A stretch of DNA of 64,000 nt, from contig NZ_CP180001.1 of NCBI RefSeq assembly GCF_047528295.1, positions 620,001 through 684,000 on the forward strand, written 5' to 3'. Position 1 is the stretch's first letter, and each line of letters opens with the position of its first letter. This stretch comes from Peptacetobacter sp900550335. Its GTDB lineage: Bacteria > Bacillota > Clostridia > Peptostreptococcales > Peptostreptococcaceae. Under the pieces are notes generated by a model. The model searched no databases. It saw nothing but the letters and a program-made list of their open reading frames with translations, and was not told the DNA's origin. Position numbers and translations under genes: made by a program. Below are positions 16,603 through 25,717 of this stretch, piece by piece.

Positions 16603-17199
16603 ATGAATAAAGGAAATAAAAATATTTCTACAATAATTATATTTGCTATACTAGCATTAATATTTTTAGGTGTAGGTTTCTTTATAGGAGGAAAAACAGC
16701 TCCAAAATGTAGTGTATCAGAGCACATAGAAATGGAAAAAGAATTATCAGCTCTTGAGAAAGAGAATAAAGAATTGAAGAAAGAATTTGTCAAAATAAAA
16801 AAAGATGAAGAAGTAGAAGAGGAAGAAGAAAAGAAATCAAATATATACACATATTCTTCTGATTTACCATCTGGTGGAAGTTGTACAGTATACGATGATG
16901 ATATGAACAATTTTTTAAATTCTATATGTCGGTGGGGAGGTGCAACAACCACTATATCAGAAGTAATGTATAATTATGATATATACGAAGTTGAATCCTA
17001 TGACAATGGAACATTAATTAACATGGATAGTACAAATAGCGAAACAGGAAATTATAATTTCAAAGTATTTTTTGATAGAGACAAAGATAAATATTTTGTA
17101 TTAAATGTAAAAGATAAGGATAATGGAAAAACATATAAGTCTACAGATTCAATATGGACATATCTTAATGATGTATATCAAAGAATAATGGGAATATAA
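16603..17199 (+). CDS. Membrane-anchored extracytoplasmic protein, paralogue 2
   Basis: Paralogue of the preceding gene, 198 residues. A membrane helix at about 8-30 (STIIIFAILALIFLGVGFFI) is followed by GGKTAPKCS, a coiled coil (ELSALEKENKELKKEF), an acidic-basic spacer, and an outer domain of about 120 residues with a Gly/Cys patch SGGSCTVYDD...SICRWGG. AAAGGAG precedes the ATG. It is the last gene of the run and a terminator follows. No family was recognised. Confidence 0.6.
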   Translation: MNKGNKNISTIIIFAILALIFLGVGFFIGGKTAPKCSVSEHIEMEKELSALEKENKELKKEFVKIKKDEEVEEEEEKKSNIYTYSSDLPSGGSCTVYDDDMNNFLNSICRWGGATTTISEVMYNYDIYEVESYDNGTLINMDSTNSETGNYNFKVFFDRDKDKYFVLNVKDKDNGKTYKSTDSIWTYLNDVYQRIMGI

Positions 17200-17230
17200 T
17201 GAACAAGTTTAATAATAAGAGAATTATTTA

Positions 17231-17292
17231 AAGAAGAATCTAATCAATATTATAGATATAATTCTATATTATTGATAGTTTCTTCTTTTTTT
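17231..17292 (+). terminator. Terminator of lipoprotein operon
   Basis: AGAAGAA / TTCTTCT closes a longer stem (ATCAATATTATAGA with TCTATATTATTGAT), followed by a T-run. Confidence 0.9.
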
Positions 17293-17331
17293 ATTAAACT
17301 ATATATAAAATAAGAACTTAAGAGGTGGATT

Positions 17332-18207
17332 ATGAATATTATAGAAAAAGAAAATGGAATAATATTAGAAAATGTGGAAGACTTTGATCCAAAGCATATA
17401 TTCGAATGTGGTCAGTGCTTCAGATGGAAAGCAGAAGAAGACGGATCATACACAGGTGTTGCTATGGGGAAAGTGATTAACGTAAAAAGAGAAGGAAACA
17501 ATGTAACTATAGATAATACAACAAAAGAGGACTACGAAAATATATGGCGTGACTACTTCGACATGGACACAGATTATGGAAAAATAAAAAGCACTCTTAA
17601 AGAATTCGATGAATATCTAGATAAAGCCGTAGATTTTGGATGGGGAATCAGAATACTTAGACAGGACAGTTGGGAGATGCTTATATCATTTATAATATCT
17701 TCAAACAACAGAATACCTATGATACAGAGAGCTATAGAAAATCTATCTGAAAGATATGGAAAATTCATAGGAGAATACAGAGGAAATAAATACTACGCAT
17801 TTCCAACACCTGAAGAGCTAAACAAGGCTACACAGGAAGAGATAAGAGAGTGTAAAACTGGATTTAGAGATAAATACATAAAGAGTACATGTGAATCAGT
17901 TGTAGAGCTTGGACTAGATGTTAAAGACTTTAGAAAACTTAGTACAGAAGATTGCTGTAAAGAGCTTAAAAAATTTAATGGAGTTGGTCCAAAAGTTTGC
18001 GATTGCATAGCATTATTTGGAATGCAGAAGATAGATACGTTCCCAGTGGATGTTTGGGTAAAGAGAGTTATGCAGGAATTCTATATTGAAGAAGATATGA
18101 GTCTACCTAAGATGAGAAAATTTGCTCTTGAAAAATTTGGTGATATAGCTGGATATGCACAGCAGTATCTGTTCTATTATGCTAGAGAATTAGGTATAGG
18201 AAAATAG
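17332..18207 (+). CDS. ogg: 8-oxoguanine DNA glycosylase, OGG1 type
   Basis: Removes 8-oxoguanine from DNA and can cut the strand by its lyase activity. The 291 residues have an N-terminal OGG1 domain with ECGQCFRW (about 25-32), then a helical domain. The helix-hairpin-helix motif is FNGVGPKVCDCIALFG, with Schiff-base Lys 221, followed by the catalytic Asp 240 in PVDVWVKR. This is the eukaryote-like OGG1 branch common in clostridia. AGAGGTGG precedes the ATG. It stands alone upstream of groES, which suits protection against oxidative damage during air exposure. Confidence 0.92.
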   Translation: MNIIEKENGIILENVEDFDPKHIFECGQCFRWKAEEDGSYTGVAMGKVINVKREGNNVTIDNTTKEDYENIWRDYFDMDTDYGKIKSTLKEFDEYLDKAVDFGWGIRILRQDSWEMLISFIISSNNRIPMIQRAIENLSERYGKFIGEYRGNKYYAFPTPEELNKATQEEIRECKTGFRDKYIKSTCESVVELGLDVKDFRKLSTEDCCKELKKFNGVGPKVCDCIALFGMQKIDTFPVDVWVKRVMQEFYIEEDMSLPKMRKFALEKFGDIAGYAQQYLFYYARELGIGK

Positions 18208-18264
18208 TATGAAAAGTAGTTATTAATAGTTGTAAATAAAGGATAAAAATTTGCTTATAAGGTA

Positions 18265-18328
18265 TTGAAAAATAAAAATAAAAGGTATATTATAATAATT
18301 GTTAGCACTCATAGTCTTAGAGTGCTAA
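18265..18328 (+). promoter_or_regulatory. groESL promoter with CIRCE operator
   Basis: TTGAAA (18265-18270), a 17-nt spacer and TATTAT (18288-18293) are followed by a perfect CIRCE element at 18302-18328: TTAGCACTC-N9-GAGTGCTAA. HrcA binds CIRCE and represses chaperonin synthesis until heat stress. hrcA itself is not in the window. Confidence 0.95.
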
Positions 18329-18386
18329 AGAAAAAATAAGCGATTAAACTTATAAATTGATGTATATAAAATAGGAGGCGCTAATA

Positions 18387-18671
18387 ATGAAAATAAGACC
18401 ATTAGCAGACAGAGTAGTAATAAAAAGAGCAGAGGCAGAAGAAAAAACTGCAAGCGGAATAATACTTGCAGGTGCAGCAAAAGAACAGCCTCAGATAGCT
18501 GAAGTAATAGAAGTCGGACCAGGTGGAATAGTAGACGGTAAAGAAATAAAAATGGAACTTAAAAAAGGTGATAAGGTTATATATTCTAAATACGCAGGAA
18601 CAGAAGTTAAAGTTGAAGGTGAAGAATACATAATAATAAAAGAAGCAGATATATTAGCAGTATTAGAATAA
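18387..18671 (+). CDS. groES: Co-chaperonin GroES
   Basis: The seven-membered lid of the GroEL folding chamber. It has 94 residues, the usual length. The N-terminus KIRPLADRVVIKR, the mobile-loop region EEKTASGIILAGAAKEQPQ and the closing EYIIIKEADILAVLE are typical. AGGAGG lies 8 nt before the ATG. It is the first gene of the CIRCE-controlled operon, 122 bp before groEL. Confidence 0.98.
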   Translation: MKIRPLADRVVIKRAEAEEKTASGIILAGAAKEQPQIAEVIEVGPGGIVDGKEIKMELKKGDKVIYSKYAGTEVKVEGEEYIIIKEADILAVLE

Positions 18672-18793
18672 TTAAAATTATAGAAGCGTGGTTAAAAGAT
18701 TTGATTAACAGAATTAAATTCAAATTTAATTAAAGATTAGATTTAAACGATTTAATTTTATAATATTTGTTTTAATTTGGGGAGGTAGTTAAA

Positions 18794-20413
18794 ATGGCAA
18801 AAGAAATAAAATTCTCAGAAGATACAAGAAAAGCATTAGCAGCAGGAGTAAATAAATTAGCAGATACAGTTAAGGTTACAATGGGACCAAAAGGAAGAAA
18901 TGTAATACTTGATAAAAAATTTGGAACTCCACTTATAACTAATGACGGTGTAACAATAGCAAAAGAAATAGAACTTGAAGATAGATTTGAAAATATGGGT
19001 GCACAGCTAGTTAAAGAAGTTGCAGTTAAAACTAATGATATAGCAGGAGATGGTACTACAACAGCTACAGTACTTGCTCAGGCAATAATCAGAGAAGGTT
19101 TAAAAAACGTAACAGCAGGATCTAACCCAGTTCTTTTAAGAAAAGGTATACAGAAAGCTGTAGATGTTGCAGTTGAACAGTTAAAAGCTCATTCAAAAGA
19201 TATATCTACTAAAGAAGAAATATCTCAGGTTGCATCAGTTTCTTCAGGAGATGAAGAAGTTGGTAAATTATTAGCTGAAGCTATGGAAATAGTTGGTAAA
19301 GATGGTGTTATAACAGTTGAAGAATCAAAAACTATGCACACTGAATTAGACGCTGTTGAAGGTATGCAGTTTGACAGAGGATTCGTATCAGCTTACATGG
19401 TAACAGATGTAGATAAAATGGAAGCTGTTTTAGACAATCCATACATATTAATAACAGATAAGAAAATATCTAACATACAGGAAATATTACCTATACTTGA
19501 ACAGATAGTTCAGCAGGGAAGAAAATTATTAATAATAGCCGACGATGTAGAAGGTGAAGCATTATCTACATTAGTAGTTAATAAATTAAGAGGAACATTT
19601 GATGTTGTAGCTGTTAAGGCTCCAGGATTTGGTGATAGAAGAAAAGATATGCTAGGAGATATAGCTACATTAACAGGTGCTCAGGTAATATCTGATGAAC
19701 TAGGATATGATTTAAAAGATACAGAACTTTACATGCTTGGTAATGCAGCATCAGTTAAAGTTACAAAAGAAGCTACTACAATAGTAGGTGGAGCTGGATT
19801 TAAAGAAGCAATAGACGAAAGAATAAATCAGATAAGATACATGATAGACCAGACAACTTCTGATTTTGATAGAGAAAAACTTCAGGAAAGATTAGCAAAA
19901 CTTGCTGGTGGTGTTGCGGTTGTTAGAGTAGGTGCTGCTACAGAAGTTGAAATGAAAGAAAAGAAATTAAGAATAGAAGATGCTTTAAATGCTACAAAAG
20001 CAGCTGTTGAAGAAGGTATAGTAGCTGGTGGTGGTACTGCACTTGTAAGCGTAATACCAGCAGTAGAAGAGCTAGTTAATTCACTAGAAGGTGAAGAAAA
20101 ACTAGGTGCTAATATAATAAGAAAAGCTCTTGAAGAACCATTAAGACAGATAGCTATAAATGCTGGACTTGAAGGTGCAGTTATAGTTAAAAATGTAATG
20201 GATGCAGACCTTCATGTAGGATTTGATGCATTAAACGAAGAATATGTAAATATGATAGATGCTGGTATAGTTGACCCTACTAAAGTTAGTAGAACAGCTT
20301 TACAGAATGCTGCATCTATAGCAGGTGTATTCTTAACAACAGAAGCAGCTGTTGCAGATATACCAGAAAAAGAAGCTGATCCTATGGCAGGTGGAATGCC
20401 AGGAATGATGTAA
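18794..20413 (+). CDS. groEL: Chaperonin GroEL
   Basis: ATP-driven folding chamber, 539 residues. TMGPKGRNVILDKK and the nucleotide-binding GDGTTTATVLAQ near residue 87 are visible, and the C-terminus is the usual Gly/Met tail (GGMPGMM). GGGGAGG lies ahead of the ATG. CAG-rich codon use marks high expression. No strong terminator follows before the structured leader of the next gene, so some read-through into the DUF2871 gene is possible and would place that gene partly under heat control. Confidence 0.98.
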   Translation: MAKEIKFSEDTRKALAAGVNKLADTVKVTMGPKGRNVILDKKFGTPLITNDGVTIAKEIELEDRFENMGAQLVKEVAVKTNDIAGDGTTTATVLAQAIIREGLKNVTAGSNPVLLRKGIQKAVDVAVEQLKAHSKDISTKEEISQVASVSSGDEEVGKLLAEAMEIVGKDGVITVEESKTMHTELDAVEGMQFDRGFVSAYMVTDVDKMEAVLDNPYILITDKKISNIQEILPILEQIVQQGRKLLIIADDVEGEALSTLVVNKLRGTFDVVAVKAPGFGDRRKDMLGDIATLTGAQVISDELGYDLKDTELYMLGNAASVKVTKEATTIVGGAGFKEAIDERINQIRYMIDQTTSDFDREKLQERLAKLAGGVAVVRVGAATEVEMKEKKLRIEDALNATKAAVEEGIVAGGGTALVSVIPAVEELVNSLEGEEKLGANIIRKALEEPLRQIAINAGLEGAVIVKNVMDADLHVGFDALNEEYVNMIDAGIVDPTKVSRTALQNAASIAGVFLTTEAAVADIPEKEADPMAGGMPGMM

Positions 20414-20510
20414 TGAGTTTTTAGATTTAAATACAAAATTATATATAGCAAAATACCTCTTAAAAATATTTAAATATAAAAAACATTATAGTATAAAATA
20501 AAATTTGTTT

Positions 20511-20594
20511 ATCCTCCATTTAGCTGGGTAATATACTAGTATAAGTATATTGCATTTGATTGTACGATTTAATCAAATAGCTTGAATGGAGGAT
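20511..20594 (+). promoter_or_regulatory. Three-branched leader RNA masking the DUF2871 ribosome site
   Basis: A perfect 10-bp outer stem pairs ATCCTCCATT (20511-20520) with AATGGAGGAT (20585-20594), which contains the ribosome site GGAGG (20588-20592). An AGCT / AGCT extension (20522-20525 with 20579-20582) and two inner hairpins complete the fold: AATATAC / GTATATT (20530-20536 with 20545-20551) and ATTTGATT / AATCAAAT (20554-20561 with 20571-20578). This is the layout of a translation-controlling riboswitch or RNA thermometer. It matches no class I can name. Confidence 0.6.
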
Positions 20595-20598
20595 TTTT

Positions 20599-21021
20599 AT
20601 GATGGAAAAGAAATTTATAAACACATCTTTTTTATATGCAATACTTGCAATGATAGGTGGAGTATTCTACAGAGAGTTTACAAAGTTTAATCAATTTGTT
20701 GGTGTAACAGCACTTGGAAAGGTACATGTACATTTATTTGTACTTGGAATGATATTCTTCTTAGTGGTTGCACTTTTAGAAAAACAGTTTAAAATATCTT
20801 CAGACAAAAGAATAAATAAGTTCTTTGTAATTTACAATGTAGGGCTAATAGGAATGGTAATTATGCTTTTAGTTAGAGGTGTGACTCAGGTAAAATATAT
20901 GGCACTTAGTACAGCGATGAACGCATCTATATCTGGAATAGCAGGACTTGCGCACATAGTTATGGCAATAGGAATAATACTATTCTTTATGATTCTTAGA
21001 AAAGTTGTAGATGAAAAATAG
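20599..21021 (+). CDS. DUF2871-type four-helix membrane protein
   Basis: Integral membrane protein of 140 residues with four hydrophobic helices (about 8-25, 44-61, 78-97, 109-130). It matches the DUF2871 family as I remember it. Conserved His in KVHVHLFVLGM and LAHIVMA could bind a metal or haem, but the role is unknown. There are two ATG codons in a row at 20599 and 20602. The ribosome site GGAGG, 6 nt before the first, is buried in an RNA stem, so translation is probably conditional. It is followed by a terminator. Confidence 0.7.
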   Translation: MMEKKFINTSFLYAILAMIGGVFYREFTKFNQFVGVTALGKVHVHLFVLGMIFFLVVALLEKQFKISSDKRINKFFVIYNVGLIGMVIMLLVRGVTQVKYMALSTAMNASISGIAGLAHIVMAIGIILFFMILRKVVDEK

Positions 21022-21042
21022 TAAAACTAAAAGAAGTTAGTA

Positions 21043-21098
21043 AAAGGTATTAGTCGATTTTAAATATAATAACTTAAAATTGGATTAATATCTTTTTT
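21043..21098 (+). terminator. Terminator of DUF2871 gene
   Basis: AAAGGTATTA...ATTTTAA pairs with TTAAAAT...TTAATATC, followed by seven Ts. Confidence 0.8.
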
Positions 21099-21263
21099 TA
21101 TGAAAAAAATATGAAGTTTTTATGAAATAAAGTTAAAAAATATAAGGATATAAGTTGACAATTTAATGATAAATCTTTTAATTGTTGGGAAATTAAAGTA
21201 TAATAGATATATTATAATAATAATTGTGTAAAAAATAAAAATTTATATAAGGAGAAACAAAAT

Positions 21264-22802
21264 ATGAAACATGAATTAGTACTAGTCATAGACTTCGGTG
21301 GTCAGTACAACCAGCTGATAGCTAGAAGAGTAAGAGATAACAATGTGTACTGTGAAATACTTCCATGCACAACTGACATCGAAAAAATAAAAGCTAAAAA
21401 CCCTACAGGGATAATATTCACAGGTGGACCTAACAGTGCATACTTACCAGATTCACCAACTATATCTACTGAAATATTTGAATTAGGTGTACCAGTGTTA
21501 GGTATATGCTACGGAGATCAGTTAATAGCTCATCTTTTAGGCGGAAAAGTTGAAAAAGGTGGAAAACAGCAGAAAGAATACGGAAAAACTGAAATAACTT
21601 ATAAAGAATCTGCTTTATTCGAAGGAATAAACACTAACTCAGTATGGATGAGCCACACTGACTACATATCTGAATTACCAGCAGGGTTCGAAGTAATAGC
21701 TTATACTGCTGATTGTCCAATAGCTGCTATGCAGAACGTTGAAAGAAATATATATGGAGTTCAGTTCCACCCAGAAGTTGAACATTGCTTAGACGGAGAT
21801 AAAGTTTTAAGAAACTTCTTATACAATATATGTAAAGTAAAAGGTGACTGGACTACAGATTCATTCATAGAAGATAAAATAAAAGAAATAAAAGAAAAAG
21901 TTGGAGATAGAAAAGCTCTTTGCGGATTAAGTGGAGGAGTTGACTCATCTGTTGCAGCTGTATTAATGCACAGAGCAATAGGTGATAACCTAACTTGTGT
22001 ATTCGTTGACCACGGTCTACTTAGAAAAGATGAAGGTGACGATGTAGAAAGAATATTCAGAGATAAATTCGACATGAACTTAATAAGAGTTAATGCTGAA
22101 GATAGATTCTTATCTAAATTAAAAGGTGTTACAGAACCTGAAAGAAAAAGAAAAATAATAGGTGAAGAGTTCATAAGAGTATTCGAAGAAGAATCAGAAA
22201 AACTAGGAAAAATGGACTTCCTTGTACAGGGAACAATATATGCTGACGTTATAGAAAGTGGACACGGAAACGGTGCAGCTACTATAAAATCTCACCACAA
22301 CGTTGGTGGACTTCCTGAAGATGTTGATTTCCAGGAAATAATAGAACCATTAAGAGAATTATTCAAAGATGAAGTTAGAAGAATAGGTTTAGAGCTTGGA
22401 ATAGATGAAGACCTTATATACAGACATCCATTCCCAGGACCAGGTCTTGGTATAAGAGTTATCGGTGAAGTTACAAAAGAAAAATGTGACATATTAAGAG
22501 AAGCAGATGCTATATATATGGAAGAGTTAAAGAAAGCTGGATTATACAAAGATATATGGCAAGCATTTGCTACACTTCCAGATGTTAAGACTGTTGGTGT
22601 TATGGGAGATGAAAGAACTTACGCATACCTTGTAGGTATAAGAGCTGTTAGTTCTTCAGATGGTATGACTTCAGATTGGTACAAAATGCCTTACGACGTT
22701 CTTGAAAAAATCTCAAATAGGATAGTAAATGAGGTTGAAGGTGCTAATAGAGTAGTCTATGATATAACTTCAAAACCACCAGGAACAATAGAATGGGAAT
22801 AA
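21264..22802 (+). CDS. guaA: GMP synthase (glutamine-hydrolysing)
   Basis: Converts XMP to GMP using glutamine and ATP. The 512 residues are full length. The class-I glutaminase domain has catalytic Cys 82 in GICYGDQ and the His-Glu pair in GVQFHPEVEH. The ATP-pyrophosphatase loop is SGGVDSS. The dimerisation domain contains the Pro-rich FPGPGLGIR, and the protein ends TIEWE. AAGGAG precedes the ATG. No purine riboswitch is seen in the leader. The last 45 bp of the gene form the left part of a 90-bp attachment site. The integrated element restores the coding end exactly, so the enzyme is unharmed. Confidence 0.98.
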   Translation: MKHELVLVIDFGGQYNQLIARRVRDNNVYCEILPCTTDIEKIKAKNPTGIIFTGGPNSAYLPDSPTISTEIFELGVPVLGICYGDQLIAHLLGGKVEKGGKQQKEYGKTEITYKESALFEGINTNSVWMSHTDYISELPAGFEVIAYTADCPIAAMQNVERNIYGVQFHPEVEHCLDGDKVLRNFLYNICKVKGDWTTDSFIEDKIKEIKEKVGDRKALCGLSGGVDSSVAAVLMHRAIGDNLTCVFVDHGLLRKDEGDDVERIFRDKFDMNLIRVNAEDRFLSKLKGVTEPERKRKIIGEEFIRVFEEESEKLGKMDFLVQGTIYADVIESGHGNGAATIKSHHNVGGLPEDVDFQEIIEPLRELFKDEVRRIGLELGIDEDLIYRHPFPGPGLGIRVIGEVTKEKCDILREADAIYMEELKKAGLYKDIWQAFATLPDVKTVGVMGDERTYAYLVGIRAVSSSDGMTSDWYKMPYDVLEKISNRIVNEVEGANRVVYDITSKPPGTIEWE

Positions 22803-22847
22803 GATAAAAATTGAACTTTAAATGCTTTAGATAATAAAAAGTGTGCT
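22758..22847. repeat. Attachment site attL (90-bp direct repeat)
   Basis: Covers the last 45 bp of guaA and 45 bp beyond, ending in GTGTGCT, the left stem of the guaA terminator. It is identical to 27986-28075. Confidence 0.93.
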
Positions 22848-22888
22848 TGATGTATTTATATAATATTTACATTCAGCACACTTTTTTG
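22836..22888 (+). terminator. guaA terminator rebuilt by the element
   Basis: AAAAAGTGTGCT (from attL) pairs with AGCACACTTTTTT, which is supplied by element DNA. The same stem exists at the far end, so both junctions carry a working terminator. Confidence 0.85.
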
Positions 22889-22926
22889 ATTGATTTAGGT
22901 GTTTGACATTAGGGAGGTTAAACATC

Positions 22927-23874
22927 ATGAGTAAAGACATCAAACAGAAACGATTATTTAGTGAAAAGAAGGTAACAAGAAAAACATTTGAAGAATTATT
23001 GGAAGAATATCTAAGATATAGCAAGGCTTTGAACCGTTCAGAATATACAATTAAAGCATATAAATATCATTCAAAATATTTTCTTGAATTTATTGGAAAA
23101 AACTTTTTATGTGAGGATATAGATATACATCTAATAGAAGAATATCTATTATATCTAAGAGATAAAAAAGGTTTAACAAATGGTACAACTTTAAATAGTT
23201 ACATAAGAAACCTATCTCCTATAATTAAATATGGTTATAGAAAAGGATACATCTATAGTGATTTTGAATTTCCAACAGCTGAAGAACAAGAAAAAGTTAA
23301 AGAAATTTATACAGCTGAAGAACTAGATAAATTATTAGAAAAACCAAAATCAAGAAATTTTGTTGAAATTAGAACGTGGGCTATGATAATAACTTTTGCC
23401 AGTACTGGCATTAGATTAAGAGAATTGAGAGAATTAAAAATAAAAAATGTAAATATGATAGATAGAACAATAACACTAAATGATACCAAAAATAAAAAAA
23501 GTAGAATACTACCCATATCAATGGCTTTAATGGAAGCACTACAAGATTATTTTGAATATAGAGGTGGGGAAAGTGAAGAATATTTATTTTGTAATGTGTT
23601 CGGTGAAAAAATATCTCAGACAGCTGTTCAAAAATCTATAAAAGATTATAATCTTAAAAGAGGTGTAAATAAATATTCAATTCATCTATTTAGACATACA
23701 TTCATTACCAATGCTGTAAATCAAAATGTTAGTCCTTTGATACTCAAAAAAATAACCGGTCATACAACTATGAAAGAATTAAACAGATATTATAACGCAT
23801 CTCCTAGAGATATAGTTAATATCATAGATGATATAGCACCAAAACCAACAAAAAAGAAAAAATTCTTTAAATAA
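22927..23874 (+). CDS. int: Tyrosine recombinase (integrase)
   Basis: Catalyses site-specific insertion and excision of the element at the guaA 3' end. The 315 residues have an N-terminal SAM-like core-binding domain (FEELLEEYLRYSKALNRSEY) and a catalytic domain. The catalytic domain carries Arg in STGIRLRELREL, His-x-x-Arg in IHLFRHTF, a second His in TGHTTMKEL and the nucleophile Tyr in NRYYN. ATG 22927 is preferred because GGGAGG lies 8 nt upstream. Position just inside attL, reading inward, is typical for an integrase. Gln codons are mainly CAA, unlike guaA. No excisionase gene was recognised. Confidence 0.93.
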   Translation: MSKDIKQKRLFSEKKVTRKTFEELLEEYLRYSKALNRSEYTIKAYKYHSKYFLEFIGKNFLCEDIDIHLIEEYLLYLRDKKGLTNGTTLNSYIRNLSPIIKYGYRKGYIYSDFEFPTAEEQEKVKEIYTAEELDKLLEKPKSRNFVEIRTWAMIITFASTGIRLRELRELKIKNVNMIDRTITLNDTKNKKSRILPISMALMEALQDYFEYRGGESEEYLFCNVFGEKISQTAVQKSIKDYNLKRGVNKYSIHLFRHTFITNAVNQNVSPLILKKITGHTTMKELNRYYNASPRDIVNIIDDIAPKPTKKKKFFK

Positions 23875-23880
23875 ATATTA

Positions 23881-23909
23881 GAAAGAGAGTTTAAACACTC
23901 TCTTTTTTT
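23881..23909 (+). terminator. Integrase terminator
   Basis: AAAGAGAGT / ACACTCTCTTT with a T-run. Confidence 0.88.
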
Positions 23910-24125
23910 GTAGCAGCTCAGCAGCTCAATTTATACCACTTCGAGATATATTTTTTTGAGATAAAAAAATTTATGAATGTTAAATAAAATCTTTTAAAGG
24001 ATCTAAAGCTTGAGAGATAAAAATAAATCAACTAATAATGTTCTAGCACAAAATAAACTCACTCCAATTATGAAAATATCCCCTATTAACTAATTGATAA
24101 AGATTATCATTAAGTATCTAGTTTA

Positions 24126-24195
24126 TAGTATTAAAAGTAGTATTAATTTTAACCTTATGCAAATTAGTATTAAAAGTATTGACATATAGTATTAA
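24126..24195. repeat. TAGTATTAA direct repeats upstream of serine recombinase
   Basis: Four copies of TAGTATTAA (24126, 24138, 24165, 24187); two extend to TAGTATTAAAAGTA. The 394-bp gap 23875-24268 otherwise holds a GCAGCTCA doublet near 23914 and no gene. Likely a resolution (res) site or operator for the adjacent serine recombinase. Confidence 0.55.
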
Positions 24196-24268
24196 ATCGG
24201 TTAATATTAAAGTGTCAAAATTAACGTTCGTCAGAATTAATACTAAAAATAGAAAAGAGGACAAGAAA

Positions 24269-24952
24269 ATGACTACTTACGGTTATGCAAGAATAAGTAC
24301 TAAAAAACAATCTATAGAAAGACAGATAAGAAATATATTAAATTATGATAATAACGCAATAATCTATCAAGAAGCATATACTGGTACTAAAGTTAGTGGT
24401 AGAAAAGAATTTAAGAAACTTCTTAAAGCTGCTAAGGAAGGAGATACAATTGTATTTGATAGTGTTAGTAGAATGAGTAGAAATGCTGAAGAAGGTACAG
24501 AACTATATTTTGAATTATATGATAAAGGTATAGAACTTGTATTTTTAAAAGAAAGTTATATTAATACTACAACATACAAAAAAGCTTTAAATAATAATAT
24601 ACAAATGACTAATACAGCTGTAGATGATATATTGATAGGAGTTAATAAGTATTTAATAACTTTAGCTAAAGAACAGATAAAAATAGCTTTTGAACAGTCT
24701 GAAAAGGAAGTGAATGATTTAAGAGAAAGAACTAAAGAAGGTATTGAGACAGCCAGACAACAAGGTAAACAGATCGGACAAGCTGAAGGTAAAAAATTAG
24801 TAGTTAAAAAGTCTTTTAAAGCTAAAGAGGATATAGTTAAGTACTCAAAAGACTTTAAAGGTACTTTATCAGATGTTGAAGTAATGAAACTTGTTGGACT
24901 ATCACGCAATACCTATTATAAATATAAGAAAGAATTAAGAGAGGAACTATAA
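24269..24952 (+). CDS. Serine recombinase of the resolvase/invertase family
   Basis: Small serine recombinase of 227 residues. The N-terminal catalytic domain starts YGYARISTKKQSIERQI, with the nucleophile Ser in RIST, and contains a conserved-core match FDSVSRMSRNAEEG. A long helix (ERTKEGIETARQQGKQ) leads to a C-terminal helix-turn-helix (SDVEVMKLVGLSRNTYYKYKKE). ATG 24269 is favoured because GAGG lies 8 nt upstream; an earlier in-frame ATG at 24179 lacks a site and runs through the repeat region. It probably resolves multimers of the element or controls copy forms. The repeats upstream are plausible binding sites. Confidence 0.88.
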   Translation: MTTYGYARISTKKQSIERQIRNILNYDNNAIIYQEAYTGTKVSGRKEFKKLLKAAKEGDTIVFDSVSRMSRNAEEGTELYFELYDKGIELVFLKESYINTTTYKKALNNNIQMTNTAVDDILIGVNKYLITLAKEQIKIAFEQSEKEVNDLRERTKEGIETARQQGKQIGQAEGKKLVVKKSFKAKEDIVKYSKDFKGTLSDVEVMKLVGLSRNTYYKYKKELREEL

Positions 24953-25660
24953 TAGTTTCTCTTTTTTATTGACTAGCAGCAACAAAACAAGCTCGTAAAA
25001 TCGATTTTAAGAAGTTTTAAATACTTCAGCTTGTGTTTATACCTTTAAAATTTTAGAATTGATTTAAAAGAATAAAATAATAATTTTATTGATGTTGTAG
25101 TTGTCTAAAATCTATAAAATACAATAACTTTATTAAAAAAAATTTTTTAGTTCTAAAACATTCTACAACAACAATACAAATAAATTATAAAGTTTGTATC
25201 ACAAACGTATTATATTTGTCCTGGCAGATAATAATATATTATCTGTATGAGTGAATGAAAATATTAATAAATAAACATTCTTTATTTTATATTGATAATA
25301 TGAGGTTAATATTAATATAAAACCGGGTTAACAAAATACGAATATTAAAGTGTTATAATTGTATATTTATGTCTAAAACACGAACTATATAATAACGGGG
25401 GTATTTTTATAAAAAACCTAAAAAAATAAATATGCGAAATAAAGCAGTAGGTAGATTTTTATAGCTTAAAAATATTGAAATATCAATGTTTTTGATTTGG
25501 TTTATATTTAAAATAATCTAGTTAATTTTAATAATAGACGCCTGGCAAGTCAATATATTTATTAAAAATAAATCACTTGAAATCTTTTATACTATAGATT
25601 AATATAGTAGATGAAGGGAGGAAAACACGAATATTAAATGAAATATAGGAGGTGAAAAGC
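24953..25660. other. 708-bp non-coding region with hairpins (possible replication or transfer origin)
   Basis: I found no credible gene here. Visible structures are AAACAAGCT / AGCTTGTGTTT (about 24984-25040) and a perfect stem CAGATAAT / ATTATCTG at 25225-25245. A further stem, CAAGT...ATTTATT with AATAAAT...ACTTG, lies at 25546-25579. The latter two are each preceded directly by CCTGGC. A non-coding block of this size with hairpins next to a Rep gene commonly holds an origin or nick site. Confidence 0.45.
25577..25609 (+). promoter_or_regulatory. Probable rep promoter with overlapping operator
   Basis: TTGAAA (25577-25582), a 17-nt spacer and TAATAT (25600-25605) are overlapped by the inverted repeat TACTATA / TATAGTA (25590-25609). 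A repressor bound there would block the promoter of the Rep-like gene. Confidence 0.4.
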
Positions 25661-25717
25661 ATGAATAAACGGTGAAATAATTCAACTATATACCCTATAT
25701 CAACAAAAGTTGAATAT

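Noticed and set aside
21022..21263. Purine riboswitch before guaA
   Set aside because: No conserved three-way-junction motif of the purine class is visible; the only strong structure is the terminator of the preceding gene.
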